Assembly (NCBI GenBank): GCA_012976225.1
Contig: JAAVVG010000016.1
Coordinates: forward strand, 434,001 to 498,000
Direction of reading: 5' to 3'
DNA from: Golubevia sp. BC0850
Taxonomy: Eukaryota > Basidiomycota > Exobasidiomycetes > Golubeviales > Golubeviaceae
Length of the DNA: 64,000 nucleotides
Below the pieces are notes generated by a model. That model was not told the DNA's origin. It ran no database searches and was given only the letters and a program-made list of their open reading frames with translations. Each line of letters opens with the position of its first letter. Position 1 is the first letter of the stretch. Position numbers and translations under genes: made by a program. Of this stretch, positions 13,062 to 24,700 are shown one piece after another.

Positions 13062-13362
13062 CACGGCCCGACTATCTCAACCCCTGTGGCTCTCAGGAGA
13101 TAGGAAAGATCCTTAAGGGACCAGACTTTGATTGGAATGAAAAATGAGCGTTGAAAAAAAGTGGCAAGCAAGAAGGAATGGAGAAGAAAGTCCAAGTGGA
13201 ACAAAGAGTGTGAGGCGGATCAGTGTGGAAGAGAACGAAACAAAATGAGAAAGGGGTGAGGATTTCATTTCGAAGGTGAAAAATAGAGAAAGGGGAAAGG
13301 GGAGAGAAAGAAAGCGTGGCCATGAAGGGCCAAAAAAGGAAGGGAAAGAAGTTGATGGGGGC

Positions 13363-14866
13363 TCATGCGTTCATGATAGTGGCATCAGAAATTCGACTAC
13401 ATTGACCATTGGACATTGTTACTGAGGCCGGTAGATCCCCAGTGCGGTAAACTACAGGAGACTGGAAAGAACCTCCGTCAGCTGGACAGGAGGAACCTGT
13501 AAACAGGACACAGACCAGTTGGTCCGAGAAGGTCGTATATGGCACTAAAGCAGAAACTAGACATTCAGGATTGACTTGGCATGAGTTGCAACACTCAAAC
13601 GCAGAAGATGCAGGTGATACAATGAGGCTGAGCCCTGTCTCTGTTTTGTCTTCCAAGTCATTCATTTCCTTTCCGTTCAGATCGGTGGTGATGACTCAGA
13701 GGGACAGATGGGGCGGCGGAAGAGGGGGTGGCAAAAGGTAAAGGGGGCAGGGAAGCTTGACCTCTTCACTCCCTGTTGTCCGATCCACAAGCAGCGTAGA
13801 TGGTTTCTTGAGGTGCAAAGACGGTAGAAGTACTGGTTGTCTCAACAGTCGAAGTCTCTACAACTGTTTCAACAGCGGTCGCAGTCTGGGTGACCTTGAA
13901 GGAGCTAGTGGTTGAGACCTTGTCGGGAACGATAGTAGGAGTGGAAGTTGACGTGCGAATGAGAGTTGATTTGACAGTCTTGGGTCTGGCGGTGACGGTA
14001 CGAGTCTTTTTGCTGATTTTGACAACTGTATACTGAGAAGGATAGATGACCTTCTTCTTGTGGCAACGGACGAATTGAGGATGAAGGTGATTGAAGAAGT
14101 TCTTTGATCGACCGTGACGTCCTTCCAGCAGACCTTCCATCTTTTGACTGGTCTCCTCTCTTTTGTCTGCAATCACAACCTTCGGCTTCTCTCTGGTCTG
14201 AGAAATGGGAGTGAAGGAAGGAGGAGCTGAGATGGTGGACGTAGGAGTGACGGTGCCTGAAGGGAGCGAAGAGATGAGATGAGATGAGATGAGATGAGAC
14301 GTTCCAAAAAGAAGTCAGTCAGAATCTATATAAGTCCTGGAAGCACTTGGCTTTCTCTTTTTCTACTCACTAGTAGCGGTCGCCTCAACAGTAACAGGGA
14401 AGGTTGAAGTCTCCTTGCTGGTGACTGTTTCAAAGACAGTCGAGGTGGTCGAAAAGATGTCGGTGACGGCGAGATCGGTTTCAGAGACAACGACGTGAGC
14501 GTTCTTTGTCTTGGTGACTACAAGGGAGAAAGGAAAGAAAGAAGAGGAAGAAGTCAGTGAAGGTCTAGAGAGGAAGCATCTAGCTTCTGCAGCCGCCTTC
14601 ACTCACCTGTGACTACCGGCTGGAGTAGCGGTCGAGGTTGGAAACTTGGTTGCAGTGACAGTACGAGCAGGTTTGTGAACGATCTTGGTGAAGCTTTGAG
14701 TTGGGACGTTTCTTCTGGAGTTGTAGTCTAGATGAGTGGTACACTTGATGGTGACGTCGGTGTGACCATGATCCTTTCTAGCTTTCAAGATGTCGTTGGC
14801 GGAGGCAGCGGAGATGAAAAAGAGAGTGGTGAAAAGGAGAGCTGGAAAGAGAGTGAAGATTTTCAT
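13363..14866 (-). CDS. Secreted Ser/Thr-rich protein with Cys-rich C-terminus (copy A)
   Basis: The signal peptide MKIFTLFPALLFTTLFFISA is followed by ASANDILKARKDHGH. The middle exons are dominated by Thr/Val/Ser repeats (VFETVTSKETSTFPVTVEAT; VVETSTVETTSTSTVFAPQE), as in O-mannosylated cell-wall proteins. After ETIYAACGSDN the gene should continue into the exon that ends at 13363, which contains SSAFECCNSCQVNPECLVSA and VMSNGQC-like Cys motifs. Such a Cys domain (AACG-DN ... CC-C--C) recurs in fungal secreted proteins. The donor after GSDN is not canonical in the sequence, so that last join is uncertain. The first intron probably uses gtagtc after TATPA, since the more obvious gtgagt 9 bp later breaks the frame. 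Its first roughly 920 bp and its promoter are identical to copy B at 33,053. Function unknown. Confidence 0.6.
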
Positions 14867-15370
14867 GAGGGGGAGTAGATAGGCGGATGAGAGAGTGTGG
14901 ATATTTGGAGAGGAAAAACAGGATAAAGGGAATCTGGCAATGTGGAAGAGTGGCCTCATCTTATATGAAAAGTGAGAGGACCCTTGCAAGGGGTTTCTCG
15001 CCTCTTGCGCGTCCGCTGTGAAATTTCTCGGGACCACTCGCACTTGTCCGCAGTTGAGCTCCTGATCCCGGTCCAAGTTTGCAGAAGGGATAGGAAGTTT
15101 ACTTTACAGGGTAAGATCAAGACTTGCAGATTTCCGGTGAATCTGGTGTTGATCCGACTTCGACTGCTCAGATTCGCATGCGGCCATCAAGAAATTCTTC
15201 CGCTTCTCGAATTTATCTCCCTTTCGATTGATTCGAGGGAGAGCTATGGGCTTTCCTAAAGGTGCGATGGGTCTTGCAATCTTGAGAAAGAAAGATCTTG
15301 TATCTCCCAAAAAGGCGCCCCTCTCCCCTTGCTCTTGGCTCTCGAACTTGACTTTCTCGTCACTCCCTAA
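13944..15370 (-). repeat. Inverted duplication, arm A (1,427 bp, identical to arm B)
   Basis: This arm matches 32,549-33,975 in reverse complement. Paired positions always sum to 47,919, so there is no net length change, and every stretch that I compared is identical. It includes about 500 bp of promoter, two introns and about 920 bp of the secreted-protein gene. Outside both ends the two loci remain alignable for tens of bases but differ at many sites. Confidence 0.92.
14960..14967 (-). promoter_or_regulatory. TATA-like box of secreted protein copy A
   Basis: The minus strand reads catataag about 95 bp upstream of the ATG at 14866, a plausible core promoter position. A pyrimidine-rich leader follows. 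The same element is present in the identical copy B promoter. Confidence 0.45.
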
Positions 15371-15879
15371 ACATGGTGAGCGGAGCAGAGAGCTAATTCA
15401 TCGTTTTTCCGGTCTGAATAGACACTGACCTTATGTCGTTGACTCGACTCCTTCTTCTTCTGACTCATTTTTGAAAACTGTCCTCTCTAAGCCGCGATTG
15501 ACATTTGAATTCGGCTTGTAAAAGTTATTCTTTCTACGTGATACGAGTTTACGAAAGGAACTTGCATAAATTTCCATCCCTGTACTTGCAACTTTTCTAA
15601 GCGGAAGTGATCCGATCGAGAGTCACGGATTGTCCGGGAAGCATTCCAGACTCTACCTTCTTTTGGCGTGGAAGAGAACGTTCCTCTGTTTCCCTTCATA
15701 AATGAACAGAAGTAAGATAAGGGAGAGATAAGGATTCTCAAACTCGAATATGAAAAAGGCGAGAAGAAAAGAGGTGAGAAAGTCCCTTTCTTCCCTTCTA
15801 CATCGCTGCTGCTTCTTTTACCTTTTCTCCTCTTACAACCCTTCTGTCTTCTCAACGTCCTATCAAATTCAGTCAAGTG

Positions 15880-17672
15880 ATGTCTAGCTCTGAATTCAAA
15901 AAACTTCAAGTGGCCGTAATTGGAGGTGGAATTGGTGGATTAAGTGCTGCCATTGCGCTGAGGCAGGCTGGACACAGAGGCGAGTTTTGGGTTTTTGTGT
16001 CGAGAAATGGAGAGAGAATTTCTGCTTACTTCTAAACATCAAACTCCTTTCCCTTTTCTCTTTTCCCTCCTCAGTGAAAGTTTATGAGCGCAGATCCTTC
16101 GACGTAGAAGTTGGAGCTTCCATTTCAGTAGCTGCTAATGGAGGTTTCTGGCTCCAAGAATGGGGAGTAAACATTCCTTCTGGTCAACCGGTAGAACTCA
16201 AGCAATTGATAATGAGAGATTGGGAAAGTGGAAAAATCCTAAACAACTATGATTTAGGTGATTATGAAAAACAATGGAAAAGACCCTATTATATGTTTCA
16301 TAGACAAGATCTTCATGGGATTTTATTGGAAAAATGTTTAGCTGAAACTGATAGTGAGGGAAACAAGGGAGAAAAAGTCGAGATTATCGTAGATCATGTT
16401 GCTAAGATGGTTGACTGTGAGAAAGGAGAAGTGGAATTTGAGAATGGAAATTCTGTTAAGGCTGATTTGGTTGTTGGAGCCGATGGGATTAGAGTGAGTA
16501 ACACAAAAAGAAAGACTAGACGACGTGGGTTCGTTGACTGATCTCTAGCCTTACTTCCTTCATTTCAAACTCCTTCCGCTTCGTTTCTTTCTTTCTTCTT
16601 GTCTTCACAGTCTAAGGTTAGAGCCTCGATTGGAGTGGTACCAGAGGTTAGATCTGCTCCCGTCACTTGCTATCGTTGCAACGTTCTAACTTCTACCGTC
16701 AAGAAACTGGGTCTCGTAGATTATGCAGCTGACCCTGCCATTCAATTTTGGGGAGGAATGCCAGATCTTAACGGAAAGAGATCTCAATACTACAAAATTG
16801 TCATGTCTCCTTGTAGAGGTGGAGAGGTCATTAGTTTCTATTGCTTCTTGCCAACTGAAATGACCAATCATACTGAAGAAGGTTTTAGCTTCTCTGAGGT
16901 GAGTAGATTCGAGGCCACTGTAGAATGGAGTGTGAAGACGCTTACGTTCATCTTTCTGTCTCTAACGCTCTCTCAGGTTCCAGTCTCCGACATTTTGAAA
17001 GGAGATTACTCAAGTTTAGACCCCTCTTGTGTCGATCTACTGAAAAACTCGGTTGATAGAATGCCATGGAGACTGTATGATCATCAACCGTATTCTCATT
17101 GGTTCAAAGGTAAAACTACACTGCTAGGAGATAGTGGGCATCCAATGCGTCCAAATCAAAGTCAAGGTGCTTGCATGGCCATAGAAGATGCAGGAGTTTT
17201 GGGAATCATTTTCAAGAGACCTCAATTCACTCAAAATGTAAACGAAGGGTTGGAAATGTTTCAAAGATTGAGAAAGGGAAGAGCTACTAGAGTTCAAGAA
17301 GCTAGTGTTAGAGCTACGGAGAATTTGAATGAAAGAATTGGATTCTCTAGTTTGAATGCTCATGAACAAGCTTTGGCTGCCGGAGAGGGGAAATTGACGG
17401 GTGAGTGTTGGAGTGAGATTAGAGATGGAGGTGGGACAGCATCAATCAAAACCCGTTTCACTCACTGATTCTTGGTCTTTTCTTTCCAATTGGTTTCTTC
17501 GGGTTCGTTCTCCTTTCTCTTTGCTGTAGTTAACGAGATGAACGAGTACAATGCTCACGATCATCTGGCTGCTGAAATGTCTGGCGACGCTTCAACTTTG
17601 GGCATGAAATCAACTTCAAATTCAATTAGATCTCCAATTTCTGAGACCCAAGGTTCTGTGATCAGTGTATGA
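15880..17672 (+). CDS. FAD-dependent monooxygenase, salicylate-hydroxylase-like
   Basis: Group A flavoprotein hydroxylase that would use NAD(P)H and O2 to hydroxylate a small, probably aromatic, substrate. Seen: the N-terminal dinucleotide fold VAVIGGGIGGLSAAIALRQA, the FAD-contacting ADLVVGADGIRS, and the second FAD motif LLGDSGHPMRPNQSQGACMA followed by IEDA. This order is diagnostic of the salicylate hydroxylase/FAD_binding_3 family. The start at 15880 is the only ATG giving the full GxGxxG fold. The first intron appears to be a GC-AG intron (15,980-16,074): splicing there restores AGHRVKVYERR, the expected Rossmann second strand. Further introns lie in 16.49-16.61, 16.90-16.98 and 17.40-17.53 kb. 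The C-tail is Ser-rich. No signal peptide, so cytosolic. It is transcribed toward SWR1 (convergent). The substrate cannot be told from sequence. Confidence 0.88.
15980..16074 (+). other. GC-AG intron in the monooxygenase gene
   Basis: The donor reads AGAG|gcgagt and the acceptor ctcctcag. Only this pair joins the G of AGH-R-V to TGAAAGTTTATGAG and yields the conserved VKVYE strand. GC-AG introns are a known minor class of spliceosomal introns. Confidence 0.7.
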
Positions 17673-18709
17673 ACATAACGATTTCTTTTCTGTAGCATGC
17701 ATTCGTCGCCTAATAGAAGTTGACGTCGATCTCTTTTTTGTAATTTGACTTCTGGATTTCTTATCCAACCCTGATTCTGAATCTCCAAACGAAAGAACGA
17801 GACTCCCTTGGATCTGCTTGATCAAGCCATCAGAACGCCAGTCAGAAGCCCAGCGAAGGGAGTCTCACTGAGATGGTAGCAGTACCAGAGCATTGCTGGG
17901 ACTACAATCACTGTGTCTGTCAGAATCCAGCGACTTTGGGCAGAGAAGAGAAGAGATTTAGAAGAGCTCGCGATATTCACAAGTGGGATAGTCGTGTTAA
18001 AGTGATTGATTTTGAAGACACAAGAGATTCAGTATTCGACAACATCGAAGCTTCTTCGTACCATGGTCCAATCATCATGTTGACGATCGTCTACCTCTCC
18101 CTTACCAATCTCAGCGGGCAATAAATTCAAAAGGGGAAAGCTGCTTATAAATCATCTCCCTCAGCTCACCTTTCCACATTTCTTCCACCTTAGACTGGAA
18201 AATCATCAACAGCATTGCAAGAGGAACAGGGGATGCTGACGGAGGAAGGATAGAATCTCGAAGAGCTGGCCAAATGCATCGTGTATCGTACGCCTCCAAT
18301 TGATTCTATTAGTGCGTAATGCGTACTGCTGACGTAGTTGATGGTTTGACAGACTCGATTGAGGTTCAACTGTGGACCCGGACAGGCGATGAGCAGATGA
18401 TGGCTGCATTTATTTGCTGAGAGAGATCTAATGAGATACATGATTATGAATGAAAGGCAAAATGTGTTTGATAATGATTCGTTCTCTACTCTTTCCACCG
18501 ATTCCATCCCTCAGATAAACCGCACACAATTTCTCTTTCACAACCAATTTCCCTCCTGCTCCTCTACCACCCTCAAGATACATATTTGGCAGCAAAGAAC
18601 TCCCAGTCCCTGTCGACGAATCTGAGAAAATGAAATGAGGATTGAGAGCAAGTCAGTAAAGCGTTCCTTTGATCTTCCCAAGATCCAACATCCCGCCCCC
18701 TTCCCACAC
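17673..18709. other. Intergenic between convergent monooxygenase and SWR1
   Basis: An 83-codon open frame at 17,873-18,124 (+) is the only notable one. It has no recognisable motif and no splice signals, so I do not call it. The rest presumably contains the two 3' UTRs. Confidence 0.5.
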
Positions 18710-21700
18710 TCACTTTAACATGTAATCATCAATGGTTCCATCTTCTTCTTCTTCAGGCTCTTGAGCTTCTGGAGCAGGCGTTGGAGTTCCATTTTGAGCT
18801 TGAGGAGTTCCAGCTGGTTGAGATTGAGAAGCAGCAGTTGCATCGACATGCTCAGCAGCAAAGTCAGTTGAATCCAGATTGAGTTCGGCTTGAGCGACCC
18901 TAGCAGCAGCAGCATCTTCTTCATCTTCAGCGGCTAAAAGAGCTCTCTCCATCTCTTGAGCAGATTTGGGATCTTTAGCCCTTCCAGCTCCTTCTTCCTC
19001 TATATCGTCTCCTCCAACCTTGACTCCAGCGATTGTGGTTCCGCCGTCATCGAGCATGTCCCTCCAGTTGTTGTTGACCATGTAATCGGTGTTGAATTCT
19101 CCGTCTTGAATGACTAGACTGTCGAGCAGACGTTTTTGATTTGCTTTTCGAAGCATGTTCTCTTCGATGGTGTGCTCCGAGACGAAACGATAGATGTGAA
19201 CGTCTCGTGTTTGACCGATACGATGAGCTCTGTCCATACATTGAGATTCAATGGCAGCATTCCAATCTAGATCGTAGAACAAGACGGTATCTGCTCCAGT
19301 CAAGTTGATTCCAAGACCACCTGAACGAGTGCTGAGGATGAAAGCAGAGATCCTTGGATCCTTGTTGAACCTCTCGGTCAAGACTTGTCTCTGTTCGATC
19401 TTGGTCGCACCATCTAGACGCATGTAGCGATATCCGTGGTAGTTGAGGAAACTTTCTAGGATGTCCAGAACCTTTGTCATTTGAGTGAAGATTAGAATCC
19501 TGTGACCTCCGGCCTTCAATCTCCTCATCAAGATGTCCAGTTGTTGAAGCTTTCCACAGTCGTATTGGAGGAGAGAGGCATCCGGGAAGGCGATGTGAAG
19601 CTTGACGGCCACCTTGTGAAGAGAGTCAAATTTGTGATCCATGAGCTGAGGAGTCAAAGCTGAGGAAGTAGCGTCGAAGCCCGGAAGAGCGATCTGAGGC
19701 ATGTCTAGCGCCATAGCTCTCGGCGTGACACATGCGAATCGATCGATGTATTTTTGCATCATCTCTCTCCTGCTGCTATAGGAGTGGACAATCCTTCCTA
19801 TGTTGTCGCAGCGGTCCAAGAAGCCCTTCCGATCTGGCTCAGAGACCTCCAAAGGAAGAAGTCGAGATCCTTTACCTAGCTCTTGAACCGACTCGATCAA
19901 TGCTCTTCCATAGATAGGCTTCCGAGAGCATCTCAAGCGATTGAGGTAGGAGACGTGTTTCCATCGCTCGATCTCAGCCACTTGCCTACGTTGAGCGATG
20001 GTTCGAGAGAAGCCTTCGACCGACCAGGTGTCGAGAGGAGCCAAGGGAGGAGTTGGCTCGTTGACGTGAGGTAGAAGATGAGATGCATCCAGTTCACTGA
20101 TGTCTCGGGTGAGGATCGGAGTGAGGTGTTCGTTCTGAGTAATGTTGAGATTGAGAGTTGCGAAGTCGACCTTCTCTTCTTCCTTTTGAGCTAGGAATCG
20201 TTTCCTGACCAGAAGATCCTTGACCTCGAAGTCTGCGACTGCTGAACGTTGCATGGCGAAACTAGTGACAATGGGTCTTACTTCGAAGAGATCCGGATGG
20301 TTGCAGACCTTTCGGAGCTGCATAAGACAGTTGATGATACTGAGGTAGTTACCACTTGCTAAACTTTCTCTAGTCTTAGCTCTCGACATGAAATCGTTGT
20401 AGAGGAACCTTTGACGTTTGGAAAGACGACATTGGATGACGTGTTCGAATTTGTGAGGCAATTCCTTCTCCACGTCAGCCTTCAATCTTCGCAGAATGTA
20501 AGGTCTGAGAACTGTGTGAAGTTTCGAGACCATTGCTTTGGTTTCTTCGTCATATTGATCTCCACTTTCGATAGCTTTGTCTAAAGGGTTACTGAACCAG
20601 TCTTGGAAATCCTTCATGTTGGCGAAAGCGGCTCCTCCAGCTCCTCCGACGTTTGCGACTCCGTGAGGCATGAGAAAGTACATCAAACTCCAGAGATCCA
20701 TCAGATTGTTCTGAAGAGGAGTACCAGTTAAGAGGAGTCTTCTTTGAGAATTGAAACCGAGAAGAGTTTGCCATCTCTGAGAACGGAAGTTCTTGATGTG
20801 ATGAGCTTCGTCCAAGACCATGTAGACCCAAGGTTTTCGACGAAGGATGTGCTGATCAGCTAGACAGAGTTGATAACTTGTGATGCAGACATTAAAGTGA
20901 CCTTCCGTGTTCCATCCGACTCTCTTCTCCTTTCTCTCGCGCTGATTTCCATAGTAGGAGAGAATCTTGAATCCAGGTAAGAACTTCTTGAACTCGACTT
21001 CCCAGTTCAGCATGACACTGGTGGGAGCGACGACTAGATGAGGACCCCAGACTCCCTTGTCACAGGCTAGATGAGCGAGAAGAGAGATGGTCTGAATCGT
21101 CTTTCCGAGACCCTGAGAAGAGAAGAAGAAGGTGGGAAGGTGGATCAGAAACAGCACTCGAAGGGATCGGCCTGTGCATTCGAAAATCTGAGAAAGAAAC
21201 ACTCACCATCTCATCAGCCAGAATTCCATTGACTCCATTTGCATAAAGACTAGCCAGCCATTCATAACCGAGCTGTTGGTAAGGACGAAGAGTTCCTCTG
21301 AGAAGGAAGGGAGGTCTGAGTTTCTGAGGTCCGTCCTTATCTCTTTCGATTCCATCTTCAGAAGGCGCTCTATTGGCGGGGCGTCCTGATCTACTTAAAG
21401 AAGAAAGATTGACGTCTTGTTGTTCGTCATCTTCTTCTTCTTCCTCCTCCTCTTGGTCCTCCTCCTCGTCACCATCTTGCATTTCCTCATCTTGATCATC
21501 CGCTTTTGAGGGAGTAGCGTGTTCGGTTCCATCTGGATTGAGTTCAACGATTTGAGGTCTTCCATTGACTTGAGGACCAGGCGTACCTTCTGACATCTCA
21601 TCATCTTCCATTTCACTTTCTTCGCTCTCTACCTCTTCTTCTCCATCTGCACCAGGAGCTGCATCTCCATTTCCATTGCCGTACCCATACTTCTTCATGA

Positions 21701-24700
21701 GCTCTTCGATTGGCATATCGGCATCTTCGGCCAATCCTTCATCTTCGCCCTCTTCACTTTCATCATCTTCCCACATCTTTCTCTCCAAATCTTCGTCTTC
21801 TTCATCTACGTCTTCTACGATCTCAGCTTGGAACTCGTTGTCTTTTGGAGCAGATTGAGCAGGAGAGGAACTTGAGGACCCGTTTGATTCGATTTGAAGG
21901 GTGTTTTCAGGGGCAGATTTGACTTCCGAGGCAGGCGTTGAAGAAGTGGAAGGAAGATTGAGACCGACGTGTTCAGAAGGAGTAGAAGCATGAGAAGCGG
22001 TTCCGTTTGAATTGGAATATCCGTTGATTTGGACTTGAGGTGAGGTAGCATTGGTGTGACTTGATTCAGCTTGAGGTTGAAGTTTGTCAGCCGCTTCGAC
22101 AGAGAGCGATTGAGCCACTGGAATTCCAGACTGATCATTTCCACCACCTCCGACGACCATAAGAACTTCATCTTCATCATCAGCATGACCAACACCTTCG
22201 AGTTCAGTGTCTTTCTCCGAATCTGACTCTTCAGATTCGTCGCCGGGTTCAGGAGTTTCGGATACTCTGTCTGGCGATTGAATTCCCTGGATTGAAGGAT
22301 TGGCTTTCATTGATTCTTCACCTTGATTGTTTTGATCCTCTTCATCTTCATCGTCAGTTTCGACTGCCTGCGTGAGAGCGGAGACCTTTGAATCCTCAAG
22401 GTCCTCTTCATGACCGAGACCTAAGAATTGACTTTGAGTTTCCTCATCTTCCTCTTCTTCACTTTCCTCACTCTCTTCACTTTCTTCACTTTCATCTTCC
22501 TCTTCTTCATCTTCTTTCTCTTCCCCCTCTTCCTTTTCTGGATTCAACTCTCCTCTCTGAGCTTTCAACATTTCCTCACTTTGTTTAAGAATTTGATTCA
22601 ATTGTTCCAATCCTCTCTTCTCATTCATTTCCTTTAAGTTCTTTTGTTTTCCAGCTTTAACAACGTTGACAGCCAATTTCCATTGTTTAGAAACTTCCTT
22701 CGAAGTCCACTTAGCTAGATTCTTGATCCTCTTTTCTTCTGCTTTCTTCTCCCTAAGAACAGTTCCATATTTCTTTTCCCAATAAACCGAAATCATTTTT
22801 GCAATTTTTCTAGTTGATGATAATTTATGTTTGTGAAGTGATCTTATTGAAGCGGAGACTTGAATGACTGATGAGAGAAGGTTCGTGTGATGTGAAGGTG
22901 GACCGGTACGAGGGACTGAAGCTGGAACGAGAGAATTCATTAGAGATTGTTGAGAGATTGCTTTCGAAGCAGAACTGCTATAGTTTGAAAAGGTTGCTGG
23001 TAACAACCCATCTTCGTTTCTAATTCCATCGATTCTCAATCTTAACTTGACTTCTTTCTCCTCGATCTTTAGGAGTTTGTCTAATTCGATTTCGGCATCG
23101 TCATCATTGTTGCTGTAGATGAACGAATCCCACAGCTTTGAGACACTTGAATCAAACAGTGGAGGGATTGGTATGTGAGATGGATGAGTGATCGTAAGAG
23201 ATGGAGCGTCTCTCGAAGCGGCACGATTGATCAGGCTGCTTGCTTTGAGCTTTCTTCTCTTCGCTGCTGCTGAAAGGTATGGAGAATCTAGAGTTATCGA
23301 AGAAGTTGAAGCAGTTGAGTTGTCGCCAACTCCGCCATCTTCGTACCTCTTCTTCTTGAAAGCACTAGGGACAGGAGAAGCCAAACCTGGAGCAGGGGAG
23401 TTAGCTCCTGGAACCTTGAGCTTGATGCCCTTGAGAGGAACGAGAGGAGTGGCTTCCTTTGCTTTCCCTTTCCCTTTCCAACCAGAGTTGACGACAGAGA
23501 CCCCTGTCAAATCGATGTCTTCAGGTCTGACATCCGGCAGCTCTTCGTCATCTCTAATCATAACCCATTTCTTAGCTTTATGACCTTTGACTTGAGTTTC
23601 GGTTTGAGGTAGAGCAACCATTTTGAAACCTGGAGGAGCGAGAATCAAACCTGCTGATCTAGGTTCTTTTCCTTTAGCATCTAGAGTTGCTGGAGGTGAA
23701 GATTCGCTTGCTTTGGCTTTTCCTTTGGTGTTGTAAGGGCCTCTCTTTATGGCTGGAATGCTGCTTGGAACTGGAGGTGGGGCCATTGATGAGACTCTTC
23801 TTTCTCTCTTTGAATAGGTTCTAGAAAGCGAATAGGATGGAATAGAAGAATTCCTAGGAGAAGTACCGTCGAGATTGACAGATCTTTTACCTCTTCCTCT
23901 CGGGGACTCAGAAGCAGCATTGATTCTACTAGTAGAGGCTCTAGAGATTTCAGCTTCTTGGACCGAATCATCAGGAGTCCATCTTTCTTTTCTCTTCCTT
24001 TCTCTCAAAACCTTTCCTTCTCCTTCGACTCCATTTCCACCAACAATTAAACCTGAAGAGACTTCTGCTTCATTCATGCTTTGATCTGTATCCTGATTTG
24101 CTAGACTAGCTCTACCTCTTCTAGTTGACATTCCTTGTATCGGAGTTGAGCTTCGAGGTTCGTTTACTTGCTCCTCTTGAGGTCTCGCTTCTCCATCTAC
24201 ATCCATAGATTCATCTCCAGGTGGATCTACTGGTAGACCAGCTAGTAGTCTCATTTCTCTATCTCTGATTGCGTATTTCCCATAGCCCTTTTTGTGAGGT
24301 ACCTTCTTGGGTGGAATCAGAGGGAATCTGTAGTCTAGTGCTTCTTGAGATCGGAGAGCTTGGAAAGCTGAAGTAGGAGATGGTGGATTGTTCTGAAGGA
24401 TGGAGAGGAAGGTTAAGGGAGAAGGAAAGGAGAGAGGAGAAGGTGGAGAGGCAGACAAGATCAGTATCACGTAATAGGCTCAGTTTTCCTTGTTTTCTTT
24501 GACTCTGACAAATCCCCGAGAGCTGGACGCGTTTCCCCTGACCCAAAAAAGAACATCTTAACTCACATCAGGATCCCAACCTTTAAGACCTCCATTCTCC
24601 TCCATGAACCACTTCTCCTGCAAAACGAAATCATAATCAGTTCTAAGTTCATCCAATTCTTCTCTGGTCTCCGTGATTCTTTCACTTCTCCTTCTTGAAA

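Noticed and set aside
17873-18124. 83-codon plus-strand frame with Cys/Trp
   Set aside because: No homology that I recognise, no introns, and it sits between two convergent 3' ends.
22388-22637. Hydrophobic Phe/Leu-rich plus-strand frames
   Set aside because: Antisense of the acidic Glu/Asp tract in SWR1, which always yields Phe/Leu/Ser-rich shadows.
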